The notes under the pieces: generated by a model
The model's database searches: none
Seen by the model: only the letters and a program-made list of their open reading frames with translations
Told to the model about the DNA's origin: nothing
Shown here: positions 48,655 through 58,409 of the stretch, piece by piece
Layout: each line of letters begins with the position of its first letter
Position numbering within the stretch: position 1 is the stretch's first letter
NCBI GenBank assembly: GCA_031310005.1
Contig: CM062380.1
Span: 1,736,001-1,800,000, forward strand
Direction of reading: 5' to 3'
Length of the DNA stretch: 64,000 bases
Origin: Dactylellina haptotyla
Taxonomy: Eukaryota; Ascomycota; Orbiliomycetes; Orbiliales; Orbiliaceae
Translations under genes and position numbers: made by a program

Positions 48655-49834
48655 TTCTCTTTTTGCAATTCGCACGCTCATACCTATTTGACTTTTTTCA
48701 CAATTTTTGCCATCGTATAGGCTGCAGTCGCCGTTTCTCAAAAATTCGTGCCATCGTCATGTCTCCGCCTTGGAAGTCTCTGGTTAGAGGCTCGTAGCCT
48801 TTTCCTCCACACAAGCCCTACACCCTGCATATGCCAATTGTTTCTTTTCCAAGACAAGTGCCGTGGGTGCGGGCGGAAGCGACAGGGCATACTACCTACC
48901 CGAAGCTGCAAGCGCTCCGCTGTCTTACCTTTCAGCTAACAAGCATAGATAGAAAAATTCTGCATAATGCCTCACAAAATACCATCATACTAAGGCAAAA
49001 CGAGCATGAGCATCGGCTGGGCAAGATACCGCCCAGACCACTACCACAGTAAGATCTTCGCGACTAGGTTCACGAAAGAATTTTCTCCTCGAAATTTTTT
49101 CTCTCTTCCTTGGGCGAAAATTTTCGATACCATGTCTGCCGCAGCGTAACCCCCCTGCCCATGAGCCTATTTGGGCATCTCGTGTTGCCTCATCGGACCT
49201 AGTGCGGCCCCAGAAGCCTTTGGAGAAGCCCAATAGATCCGGCAGGCCCAGCGGGCTCAGAGGCAAAGCCGCAATAGCGGTGATGTTAATATCGACTAAT
49301 GGAAGTTAAAGGAAAATCTAGCATTCTGGGCTTTATCCCGAGACTATGCGACGGCATCCGCCCCAGCCTAGCTTCGATTGATAGAGCTGAGGTTCTATAT
49401 CGAGCTCTCGGTTAAGAGAGATACCAGGGCTCGATAGGGAATCTAATTCGATAGGGCGGAAGATGTACCCTGTTAACGGCATCTGTAGGGGGGTGAAGTT
49501 TTTCCCTGTTCGTGGTATTCTTCGGCTGGGTTCCGTCTACTATCGTGGAATTCTAGAACTCGAATTGAATTTTTTTTAGATGTTCGAAGGCGAAAATTTT
49601 TCATGACGATGGTCTGTTAAGTTAGTACATCGAAGTATATATTGGATCGTTATTGCTCCTGTTCCAACTATTTCTTTCATTATCATCATACATCATCATC
49701 AAGCTTTCATTCAATCAATCATTCAATTGATCAATCAGTCGTTTCCAATAAATAAGCCAGCCAATAAATTCTTAAATAACAATATCATTACCTTTTATAT
49801 ATTATAATTTCATATTCTTATCGAATACTTCAAA
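48655..49834. promoter_or_regulatory. Intergenic and promoter/leader of the cysteine-module gene
   Basis: No gene supported in 1.2 kb. The last 150 bases contain short repeats (ATCATCATAC, CAATCAATCATTCAATTGATCAATCA) and are probably the transcribed leader of the gene starting at 49835. Confidence 0.4.
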
Positions 49835-51161
49835 ATGAAGGCCGCTTTCGTCCTTTCTTTGATCACTGTCGCTGCTGCCACTCTCGTAAGTTCCCCGGAT
49901 ATTACTATCTAATTAGTGCGATAGTCGATAACTAACTATCTATCTCTAGCCTAACACTCAACAATGCGGTGGCTTCGCCGGTTTCCGTTGTGAAAGCGGA
50001 AAGATCTGTGTCCGCGACCCTAAAGGCCCATGGCCATGCAATGACTGCTTCGGCATCTGCATCGACGCACCCAAGCAAACCAAGAACACCCGTTCGATCG
50101 CTCCAGTAAACAACAAGATGTGCGGCGGCTTCGCGGGCATGCCCTGCAGCGAAGGCGAGATCTGCGTCAAGGATAGCAAGAACAAGGAGCCCTTCTGCGC
50201 CGACTGCTACGGTGTCTGCAGGCCTGTTAAGCCTATCCGCGTTCGCGCCCAGACTTTCGGAAACAAACAGTGTGGTGGTACCGCCGGGCTCCCATGCAGC
50301 CAGGGCGAGAAGTGTATCAACAGCGTGTGCAGACCAGTCAAGCCAATCATTGTCGCCAGCGAAGAACCAACAACCGGAAACACACAGTGCGGTGGTGCCA
50401 ACGGTGTTACTTGCAGTGTCGGTGAAAAATGCATCAACAATGTCTGCAGACCCTTCAGGCCAATCGCCGTTGCCAACGAGGAGCCAACTGGAAACAAGCA
50501 ATGTGGTGCTAGTGTTACATGCAGCGAAGGCGAGAAGTGCATCAACAGCGTCTGCAGACCCTTCAGACCAATCGTCGTTGCTGACGAAGAACCAACAACC
50601 GGAAACAAGCAGTGCGGCGGCGTCAACGGTGTCTCCTGCAGCGCTGGTGAAAAATGCATCAACAGTATCTGCAGACCAGTCAAGCCAATCATTGTCGCCA
50701 GCGAAGAACCAACAACCGGAAACAAGCAATGCGGTGGTGTCGACGGTGTCTCCTGCAGCACTGGTGAAAAGTGCATTAACAGCGTTTGCAGACCTGTGAA
50801 GCCAATCATCGTCGCCAGCGAGCAGACCACTGGAAACAAGCAGTGCGGCGGTGTTGAAAGTGCCTCGTGCAGCCAGGGTGAAATGTGCATCAGGAACGTC
50901 TGCAGACCAGTCAAGCCAATCGTCGTTTCCAGCGAGCAGCCAACCACCGGAAACAAGCAGTGCGGTGCCGGTGTCTCTTGCAGCCAGGGCGAGAAGTGCA
51001 TCAACAGTGTCTGCAGACCAGTCAAGCCAATCATTGCTCGTGGCAGACAGCAGTGCGGTGGATTCGCCGGCTTGGCTTGCCGACAGAACGAGAAGTGCGT
51101 CATCCTCACTAAGGGATGCGCCGATTGCTTTGGTGTTTGCGTTAACACTGAAGTCATGTAA
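49835..51161 (+). CDS. Secreted protein of ten tandem cysteine-rich CGG modules
   Basis: Two exons, 49835-49885 and 49950-51161, join in phase and give 420 residues. Exon 1 encodes almost only the signal peptide (MKAAFVLSLITVAAATL). The mature part is ten modules. The first, second and tenth carry six cysteines (QCGGFAG.C..G..C....C.DC.G.C). The seven central ones carry four (KQCGG..G..CS.GEKCINSVCRP) joined by near-identical linkers, VKPIIVASEEPTTGN. The complete modules resemble small fungal secreted CGG-x-AG cysteine proteins. The central copies look like internal duplications that lost the last two cysteines. The protein is entirely extracellular, without anchor or catalytic motif. A surface, adhesive or inhibitor role is conjecture. 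Confidence 0.83.
49950..51161 (+). repeat. Tandem coding repeat of about 110-120 bases
   Basis: From about 50260 to 51040 the coding sequence consists of seven repeats of roughly 108-117 bases, each containing AAGCAGTGCGG, GAGAAGTGCATCAACAG and GTCTGCAGACC. The repeats are similar at the DNA level, including synonymous positions, which points to recent duplication or gene conversion. Confidence 0.85.
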
Positions 51162-51783
51162 ACGATCTATGGGATAAATGAGCGATGGGACAAATTTTCA
51201 AGGGCGCAGGGGTATACGGGTTACGGGTATCTAAAAAGGTTTTGATTTTACACTAAAAGTTTGGGGGACAGGGGACAAAAAAAAAGTTATGATTTTACAA
51301 ACCAAAAAGTTCTTGATTTTTTACAAAACAAAAAGTTTTTCTGCTTTCTATTTATTTCTTTCTAATGTATCATATTTCACTCCTTTACTATACTTTCCAC
51401 ACACACATATATATATAACCTAATATCTAATCCATACTTCAACCTCTTGAATTGAAAGGGCCACTCGTACGCTTGTAAAATTCCGCGTTGTTGTTGCTGT
51501 TGTTGGATATTCCGCTTTTGGGTTGCCTCTTCTGCCTCACAACCTAAAGAGAAATTTCTCAGACATCCCAGACGATATACAACCAATCCCGTCGCAAGCC
51601 GTGGGGCTACCAATCTTAAGCTACGAAATTTAAACTGTACATATAAAGTAACGGGCTGGTCCCTCTTACATTTATCTCATATTGCCAATTCTCAGCTATT
51701 GACTTCCTACTCGACCGGGTTGGCGAGCTGAGTCTCTTGACGGCTCCTCTATCGCTACACACCCAAATTGCCATGCATCCGAG
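51162..51783. other. Intergenic, no supported gene
   Basis: About 0.6 kb holding the 3' end of the cysteine-module gene. It is A/T-rich, with repeated ACAAACCAAAAAGTT-like stretches near 51265-51335. Confidence 0.35.
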
Positions 51784-54010
51784 ATGATGGGTATCTGCAT
51801 GCATGTAATCCCGCGAGGAGTGGCGTCTGGCCGATTATTATGTTCCCCTGTAAGGACTGTATCTCGGACTATCTGTTCCAATGGATGGAATCCGGGTAGC
51901 TATAGGTTACGGCCTGGTGTTCGATCGTTCACCTCCTTCTTACAGGGAACATATCGCCAAACGAGGGAGCAGACGGTAAGCTTTACTCGTCGTTTAATTT
52001 ACGAAGAAATAGTCTTAGCTAATAATTAGATCATAGATGACTGAGATGAGGAAAATGCTTGTAGAGAATCTCCGCCAGCAAGATCTCACATCGAATCGGT
52101 TTCTCGCCTTTTTTGTGAGCCCCGAGTACGCATCTTTAGTCTCCGACCACGATTTCTTGAAGGGCATTATCGAGGAAGCACTTGATGCTCCGGACTTGAA
52201 AATCACGAGTGTTACCGCAGCAGCAGCAGTTATAGATGGCATCCCGAAGCCGTTAATCACGAAATCCAGTGGGATGGCTCCGGAAGGCGGATGGAACGCC
52301 GTAGTCTCGGATAGGGAAATGACAATATATTCGAAAGCTGGGGAGGACCATCGCAGCTATCTTTGCAACGGGCTCGAGCCTAAAGCTCCTGTTGAAGAAT
52401 CTCGCCAGATGTTCCGCGACGCAGATGCGGAACGAGGAGAGCTGAAATTGGTGTTCAGAACTGTGGACCTCAACGAGACCACTAAGAAGCTCCCAGCAGC
52501 GGATCGACCCATAAGCCCCAAGGAGGTTAGGATGCAACTTGCAAACACCCTGTTCCAGACTGGCAAGATCGCAACGCTGGCGCGGCATTACTACCGTGTT
52601 AGCGAACAACCACAGACCAAGCGGCTGGAGATCTCGGAGGCCTTTTCGGAGAACCTGGAGAACCTCACCGTCGAGTTCAGCAGGTACCTGCTATTCAAGG
52701 AAGCTTGGCGGCTGCCGCTGTACCCGCTCACGGAGCCCCGCAAAATCGCTAGTGGTAATGGAAACATTGTGAAGGAAATCCAGGTTCCCGACGGAGATAC
52801 TACGAAGAATATCCGCGCGAGTCAGGAACTGGAAGTAGCGGTTACAAAGTGGTTAGCCGGAAACCCTCAATATGGACAAGAATCGCTGGGGAAACAACCG
52901 GTGGAGATATTCGCGCGAATAACAGATCCGTTCTATAATGCGTCTAAAGACATTCAGAGCGTTCTTACTCAACCGGGAACGCGAATTGTTAGGGTGGTTT
53001 CGGGGGGTGGAGGGTGGGGTATGAGTGCGGGGATACTCGCGCTGGACCCTCAGGGTATGGTTGGGTTTACGGTTCCGGGGGATGGGGCATTGGAGGAGGT
53101 GCATCAGACTGGTGCTATAATACAGTCGGGGACGGTGATACAATTTTATATTGTAACTGCTGCGTGGACTAAGTTGGAGGCTAGTCATAAGCTAGGCCGG
53201 ATGCTCTTCCAAGTCACAGGGAAGGAGCTGGAAAGTCAGTGGGCGCCGATGGAAGCGAGCTCAGAAGCGGTCGATGCAGAGGATATACAGTCTGAAGGAG
53301 GGGCTTCTGGGGTGATCTCTGAGGCAACCACCTCCGATGAATTGAATACAGAAGACACACAGCTAGAGATCGTACCACCACAGAACCCGCACGGCGATGA
53401 AAATAGCCCTCAACAAACAAATGTCTCAGGCCCTTTTTCAACTCGCCGTTGGAAGCTTCCAGTTTCTTCGATAGGTCTAGAAAATGGTATCTGGGTGAGG
53501 AACAAAAAGATGGATGTCCGTGGGGGGAGGGTTGTGTTCGATTTGGTAGTGGAGGACAAGAGCTACCGCGTTCTCAAGCAGGATGCGGACACGCCGTATG
53601 AAACAGATCTGATTAGGGGACCGGATCCGGCTTTAACGACCGTCCAGAGAGAGAAAATCGAGAAGGAGAAAAACAAGAAGGCTAGAATCCAGAAGGAAAA
53701 GACAGAAAAGGCAACGGTAAGGAGGGTAAAGGTAGGGACGGCAACGGCAGAGAAGAGAGAAGCTGCGAAAGCAGGGACAGATAAAAAACGGGTCCAGAAA
53801 GCGAAGACGCCAAAACAGAACAAACCCTTGAATTTAAGAAGCAAAAAACTAGACACTGGGTGGAGAAGCAAAGACCGATATAACATAACCAGGTTTCGCC
53901 CGAACCAAGTTTTGGTGGAGTCCACTTCGGTTTCTGATCTGAAAGCGGATATGGAGAAGATGATGGAGGAGTTTAGTAAGGCTAGGAGGAAGAGTGGGTC
54001 GGGAGAGTGA
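51784..54010 (+). CDS. Conserved protein with probable mitochondrial presequence, function unknown
   Basis: Two exons, 51784-51975 and 52037-54010, join in phase and give 721 residues. Exon 1 encodes an Arg/Ser-rich, acid-poor N-terminus (VASGRLLCSPVRTVSRT and RPGVRSFTSFLQ), typical of mitochondrial targeting. Exon 2 starts RFLAFFVSPEYASLV. It continues with an SGGGGWGMSAGILALDPQG glycine block near residues 400-418, a low-complexity acidic stretch, and a Lys/Glu-rich coiled tail (KIEKEKNKKARIQKEKTEKA). Exon 2 alone also starts with an ATG, so a scan without splicing would lose the presequence. Met codons at 51784, 51787 and 51799 are all possible starts. I recognise the glycine block as conserved in filamentous fungi but cannot name a function. 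Confidence 0.68.
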
Positions 54011-54265
54011 TGGATTTGCTACCTCAAGGGATGCTCAAGCTGGTTAGTGATGAGGGTATATATATATACGTGTAAAGTAGCAAAACTTCAATATAATAAT
54101 AAATATTTTTATGTTATATTTTGGTGGGTTATTTTTTTTGTATATCTATAAATACATTGGAATACTTAGATAAATTCCCAGTCTGGCGGAATCATTTTTG
54201 TTTCCTCTTTATCATACACGCAGGATGGAGACGACAGGAATACAAAAAGACCGAGTTGAATCGTT
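54011..54265. terminator. Convergent 3' region between the mitochondrial-type gene and SNU13
   Basis: About 255 AT-rich bases between two tail-to-tail genes. A TATATATATA tract lies near 54057-54067 and a poly-T run near 54131-54139. Confidence 0.4.
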
Positions 54266-54766
54266 TTAGATCAACAGTCTCTCAACCTTGTCCTTGACAG
54301 CCTTGATCTGGGCAGCGAGCTCGCTGGCCTCGTTGGTAGTGACGCTGGCGGAGATGACGGCTCTGCTGACACCGCAGGCGCGGCCGAGGGCGATCTTGGA
54401 GGGGACGAAGACGTAGGGGACGTTCTTGTCTTCACAGAGGAGGGGGAGGTGGAGGAGGATTTCGATTGGCTCGGTGTCGGCCGCCATGACGATGAATTCG
54501 GAGATACCACGGTTGAGGGTCTTGGTGGCTGCACACAGTAGGTATTAGTTGCACATCAGAAAGAATAGGAGGGGAAGGGACATACCCTCGTTGGCACCCT
54601 TCTTGAGCTGGCGGTAGTTGCTGGCCTGCTGGATGATGTCCAGGATCTGCTGGGTGAGGGCCTGGTCGGCGAGAGGGAAAGCTGCGCGCGGGTGTGTTAG
54701 CAGTTTCGACGGAAAGCGAATGACACGACAAGAGTGCTTCTCACCTTTTGGGTTTGGGGCCGACAT
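54266..54766 (-). CDS. SNU13: U4/U6.U5 snRNP and box C/D snoRNP protein Snu13
   Basis: An L7Ae-family protein binding K-turns in U4 snRNA and box C/D snoRNAs, so it works in splicing and rRNA modification. Three exons, 54766-54745 (22 bases), 54681-54586 and 54528-54266, join in phase and give 126 residues, the same length as yeast Snu13. The protein reads [20 protein letters not shown] at the start, then [50 protein letters not shown] and VERLLI. The [15 protein letters not shown] and LGRACGV segments are the RNA-binding surface. It is nearly invariant among fungi, so the call is secure. It is divergent from VMA3 across 534 bases. Confidence 0.98.
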
Positions 54767-55300
54767 GGCGGATAAATCTATCTATAAATATAGAAGCAGG
54801 AGCGGTGATAGTAGTGAATGGCAAAGGGTTCCTTGCGGTAGCTCGCCCTTCGAGTGCGAATTGGAGAAGCGTGTCGACGAAGATTGAAGATGGTGATGAG
54901 ACAGGAAATAAAAAAAATAATTAAAAAAAATAATTGAAAAATAAATGTGTTGTCGCTGAGGTTGGCGGGCTGACTAAGCGGGGCGCCAAGAGGGATGGAC
55001 CCCCAACCTGTCTCGGGGTGCGTTGCCAGCCAACGCGGACTCTCCCCCCAGCCATTCTCCCGTCCGTTCGTTCTTGCCCGTCTACATCATCACGCCCTCC
55101 AGCCATCTCTTCACCAGACATCAACCTCCGTGTCTTCATCGCCCTGGGAATCCGCACCCGTCCGCCAGCCTGTCTGATACCCCCTTCAGATACCCGCTCT
55201 CGCCCTCTCATCGCTCTCCTCGACGTATATCCTCGTTCCCCGTTTCGCCCTCAGAACTTCCGATCGAGTTTTCCCGTAACTCCCGACACATCCTTTCACC
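54767..55300. promoter_or_regulatory. Divergent promoter of SNU13 and VMA3
   Basis: 534 bases separate the two start codons. It has an A-rich run near 54908-54945 and a C/T-rich half toward VMA3. The plus-strand frame there (54934-55644) overlaps the VMA3 exons and is a composition artefact. Confidence 0.5.
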
Positions 55301-56418
55301 ATGTCTACAGATTACTGGTACGTGTGCCCTTTGACGCATCCTCGCACGCCCGGGTTGAGGCTCTGCGGTCCTGCAGACGATCCTCACTCTCATTTATATC
55401 GCCCTTACTAACGTGTCTTTCCAATCCAGTCCCGTCTATGCGGTATGTTCCTGACCACTCTCCCGCTCCTCGCTGGCCTCGTTTCTGCCCCTGGCGAAAA
55501 TTGTCTCCCCAGTGCCGTCATCGCCTCCACTGGATGCGGCAACTCCAACATCCGCGGTCGTCGCGTCCCTTCTTCAACACCAGTTTCCCCTTCACCCTTT
55601 CACCTCCGGTCCATGGCCGCTACCTCCAAAATACGACATGTTGAATAATAGACCCCGAAAATCACGAATAAAAATGCTAATTCATTCCTCCTCCAGCCAT
55701 TCTTCGGTGCCATGGGTTGCGCGGTATCCATAATCTTCTGTGCGTTCGGTGCCTCGTACGGAACCGCCAAGTCCGGTGTCGGTGTCGTCGCCTCCGGTGT
55801 CCTTCGTCCTGATATGATGGTCAAGAGTATGTTTTCTCATTTCGTTCCCTTTTTTTTTTTCGAGCGAGGGACTCTTTTCGAGGAAAATCCGAGGTTGCAC
55901 CTCCAGTTTTTGCAACTGCGTAAGCTCGGACGTCAGCTGCCTTCTCGGCCTCTCTCCCGATGGATCCCTCCCGAAAAATATCGAAAATTTTGAATCCAGC
56001 TCGCTAACCCTGGAAAACCCGCACCCGTAGACTCCATCCCCGTCGTCATGGCCGGTATTGTTGCCATCTACGGTCTTGTCGTCTCCGTCTTGATCTCCTC
56101 CGGTCTCTCTCAGAAGCAGACATTATTCGCCGGCTTCATCCAGCTCGGTGCTGGTCTCTCCGTTGGTCTCGCCGGTCTCGCTGCCGGTTTCGCCATTGGT
56201 ATCGTCGGTGATGCTGGTGTTCGTGGTACCGTCCAGCAGCCAAGGCTCTTCGTCGGAATGATTTTGATTCTCATTTTCGCTGAAGTCTTGGGTATGTCTC
56301 CAATCATCTCCCCTTTAATTTACCCACCATTCGCTAATTATACACAGGTCTTTACGGTCTCATCGTCGCTCTGTTGATGAACTCCAAGGCACAAGAATCC
56401 CTCACCTGCGCGACCTAA
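55301..56418 (+). CDS. VMA3: Vacuolar H+-ATPase subunit c (proteolipid)
   Basis: A rotor-ring subunit of the V-ATPase in the vacuolar membrane, moving protons. Five exons, 55301-55317 (17 bases), 55430-55442 (13 bases), 55697-55826, 56031-56291 and 56348-56418, join in phase and give 163 residues (yeast Vma3 has 160). It starts MSTDYCPVYAPFFGAMG and has four membrane helices. The first reads [22 protein letters not shown] and the second lies around [20 protein letters not shown]. The third reads [24 protein letters not shown] and the fourth [19 protein letters not shown]. The essential proton-carrying glutamate is Glu138 (FAEVLG), matching yeast Glu137. The first two exons together encode only ten residues. 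Part of exon 2, CPVYA, is conserved in the family. Confidence 0.96.
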
Positions 56419-58409
56419 CCCGCGAAACATCACATGCGGAAATGAAATTATCGGACAGAGCGTACGCGGAAGAATCCTTGAGATAACTTCCGGTACCTCG
56501 TCCCTGCAACGAAAAGGTTTACCACTACAACGGCAAGGGTGGAGAAGTTAAACAACAGAAGTCGGAAAGCTTCTCAAGGGTAATATTGGCATTTATTTCC
56601 ATTATATATTTTTTCTTGTAAACAATGGTCAAACGAAACAATGGAATAGGAAACAAAGATGAGCGTGTCCCGGTTTTTCATTTTTACTTTATAATTCTCC
56701 CCCAGGGTTTTTGTTACTATGTATTTTAGCTCTTTTTTGGTGTCCACACCCCTTTTCTCATTGTTTTGTAGTTGGAAGTATGCATCATTAGAATATGGAA
56801 TTTTGGTGGAGCTTATTTTCAGCATCTTTTGACATAATTTACCCACACGTACCAGGACCTGATTTTTCACTCATTACTGATGCTTCTCGACAGCAGCTCC
56901 ACTCGGTCTATGGTGATCATATGGCCGTTATGATCCGCGCCTACCAATCTACGTAGTCCCGTTACCGCCACATTGGTTTTGAAACCGTCAGTTATTCGAG
57001 TGCTCACCGTCGAAATGCGAGTCTTCTTCCCACTCCTTCCCGTCGGTGGGCCCTCCACCAGTCGTATTTGCGTGCACTCATGGTGCTATGGTAAATTATG
57101 TCCATGTGTTCCACATTTGTTAATCAACGTCTCGGGAACCGCCGACGCCAAACACGTGAGAACCGACTACGCTCTCTCGTATCTTGCCGTCCTAGTTTTT
57201 AACGCCGCTGGGAGAAGGAAGGAGAGATTCCATAGCAATGGAGAGAACGCAGCTTGCTGAGACCCGCGAATGCGGTTCGGAGGCAGTCTCAGGTTTTTTC
57301 GGATTATATCTCCATCTTACACTGCTCTCTCGATGATCGTTATTAGCATAGGCATTGGTGAATAAACGAACGAAGCTGTCTCCGAGAGTATATTTGCATG
57401 AACCGACATCGTCTTATATATAACGCCTGTTATTCTCAATTTTCAACTGATGCGATTCTGCTATCGATACGAAAAATGGTGCCATTAAATCAGCTTGCAC
57501 AATAGTAATAGTGCCATTTGTCCAAATGGCAAACCGCTCTATCTCTAGCTCGTATTTCAATAGTGCAGTGTTTGGGTCCGAATAAGTCTACATCAAATCA
57601 CAAAACAGTGCAGCAGATCTTTATCTATAAAGACGGCCGCACTAACGCCATGCATATGATGTCCCACGATCCAAGTTTCGCAAATCCGGGGACGAACCGT
57701 TAAACTAGCCGAGCCGGTTAGAGTTTTCTGAACCACGGGTACCCGGGAGGTACATCGTGAACCAGAAGCTGATGACATCACAAGTAACTTCAACTTATAA
57801 GTTCCTCAGTTAATATCGAAACTCGAGTAATGGCAAAGTGGGGCTCCTCGAAATATGTGTGTTACGTCAAACCTTGCATATTCTTAATTCGGCCTAGGGA
57901 ACAGGAAATTGCAAAATACGAAGATCTAGTCTGATCTGGTAGCAATAAAAATTATACGCTTTTCTTGCTATCTTGATCATGCAGATTACTTGCATTCGGC
58001 AGATATTAAAGATAGATTTATTTTTTAAACCGCTTTTTTTTCTTTCTCATGTGATAAATATTTGATGATGTCGTGTCTGAAAAGATTGTAGACAATAATA
58101 ATATCTGCTCGGGAATCACCCTGGCGCTTCTTATCGTACCCAGCTAGATTAAGTAAAAAGGTTTCCACTACCAACGAGTGTAAAAACATCGTATCTTGAG
58201 TATCCAAACATCCGTAGCTATTCAAAACAGAAAACAAAAGAGACCCTGAAGTCTTCTCCGAAAATAATTAAATCGTTACCTCAACCTTGTCATAAATAGT
58301 GATTATTGAATAATCATGAACTTGAACTTTTCAAACCCAACAAAAAGAAAGTTTCTTATATTGTCTATCCAAGAAAGACATCCCACCAGTTCTGCATGCA
58401 TACAGCCTT
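56419..58409. other. Intergenic between VMA3 and the sugar transporter
   Basis: Two kilobases with the 3' regions of two convergent genes. Frames at about 57000-57260 and 57500-57700 are short and have no domain. No gene supported. Confidence 0.4.

Noticed and set aside
49932-50729. Second minus-strand frame rich in Ala, Asp and Ser over the same repeats
   Set aside because: Its repetitive composition follows from the plus-strand repeats; it is a shadow.
50207-51157. Long minus-strand open frame opposite the cysteine-module gene
   Set aside because: It mirrors the tandem repeats on the other strand, has no start context or fold, and the plus strand has a signal peptide and conserved cysteines.
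54934-55644. 236-residue plus-strand frame upstream of and through VMA3
   Set aside because: It is Pro/Ser/Arg-rich composition over a promoter and overlaps the true VMA3 exons in another frame.
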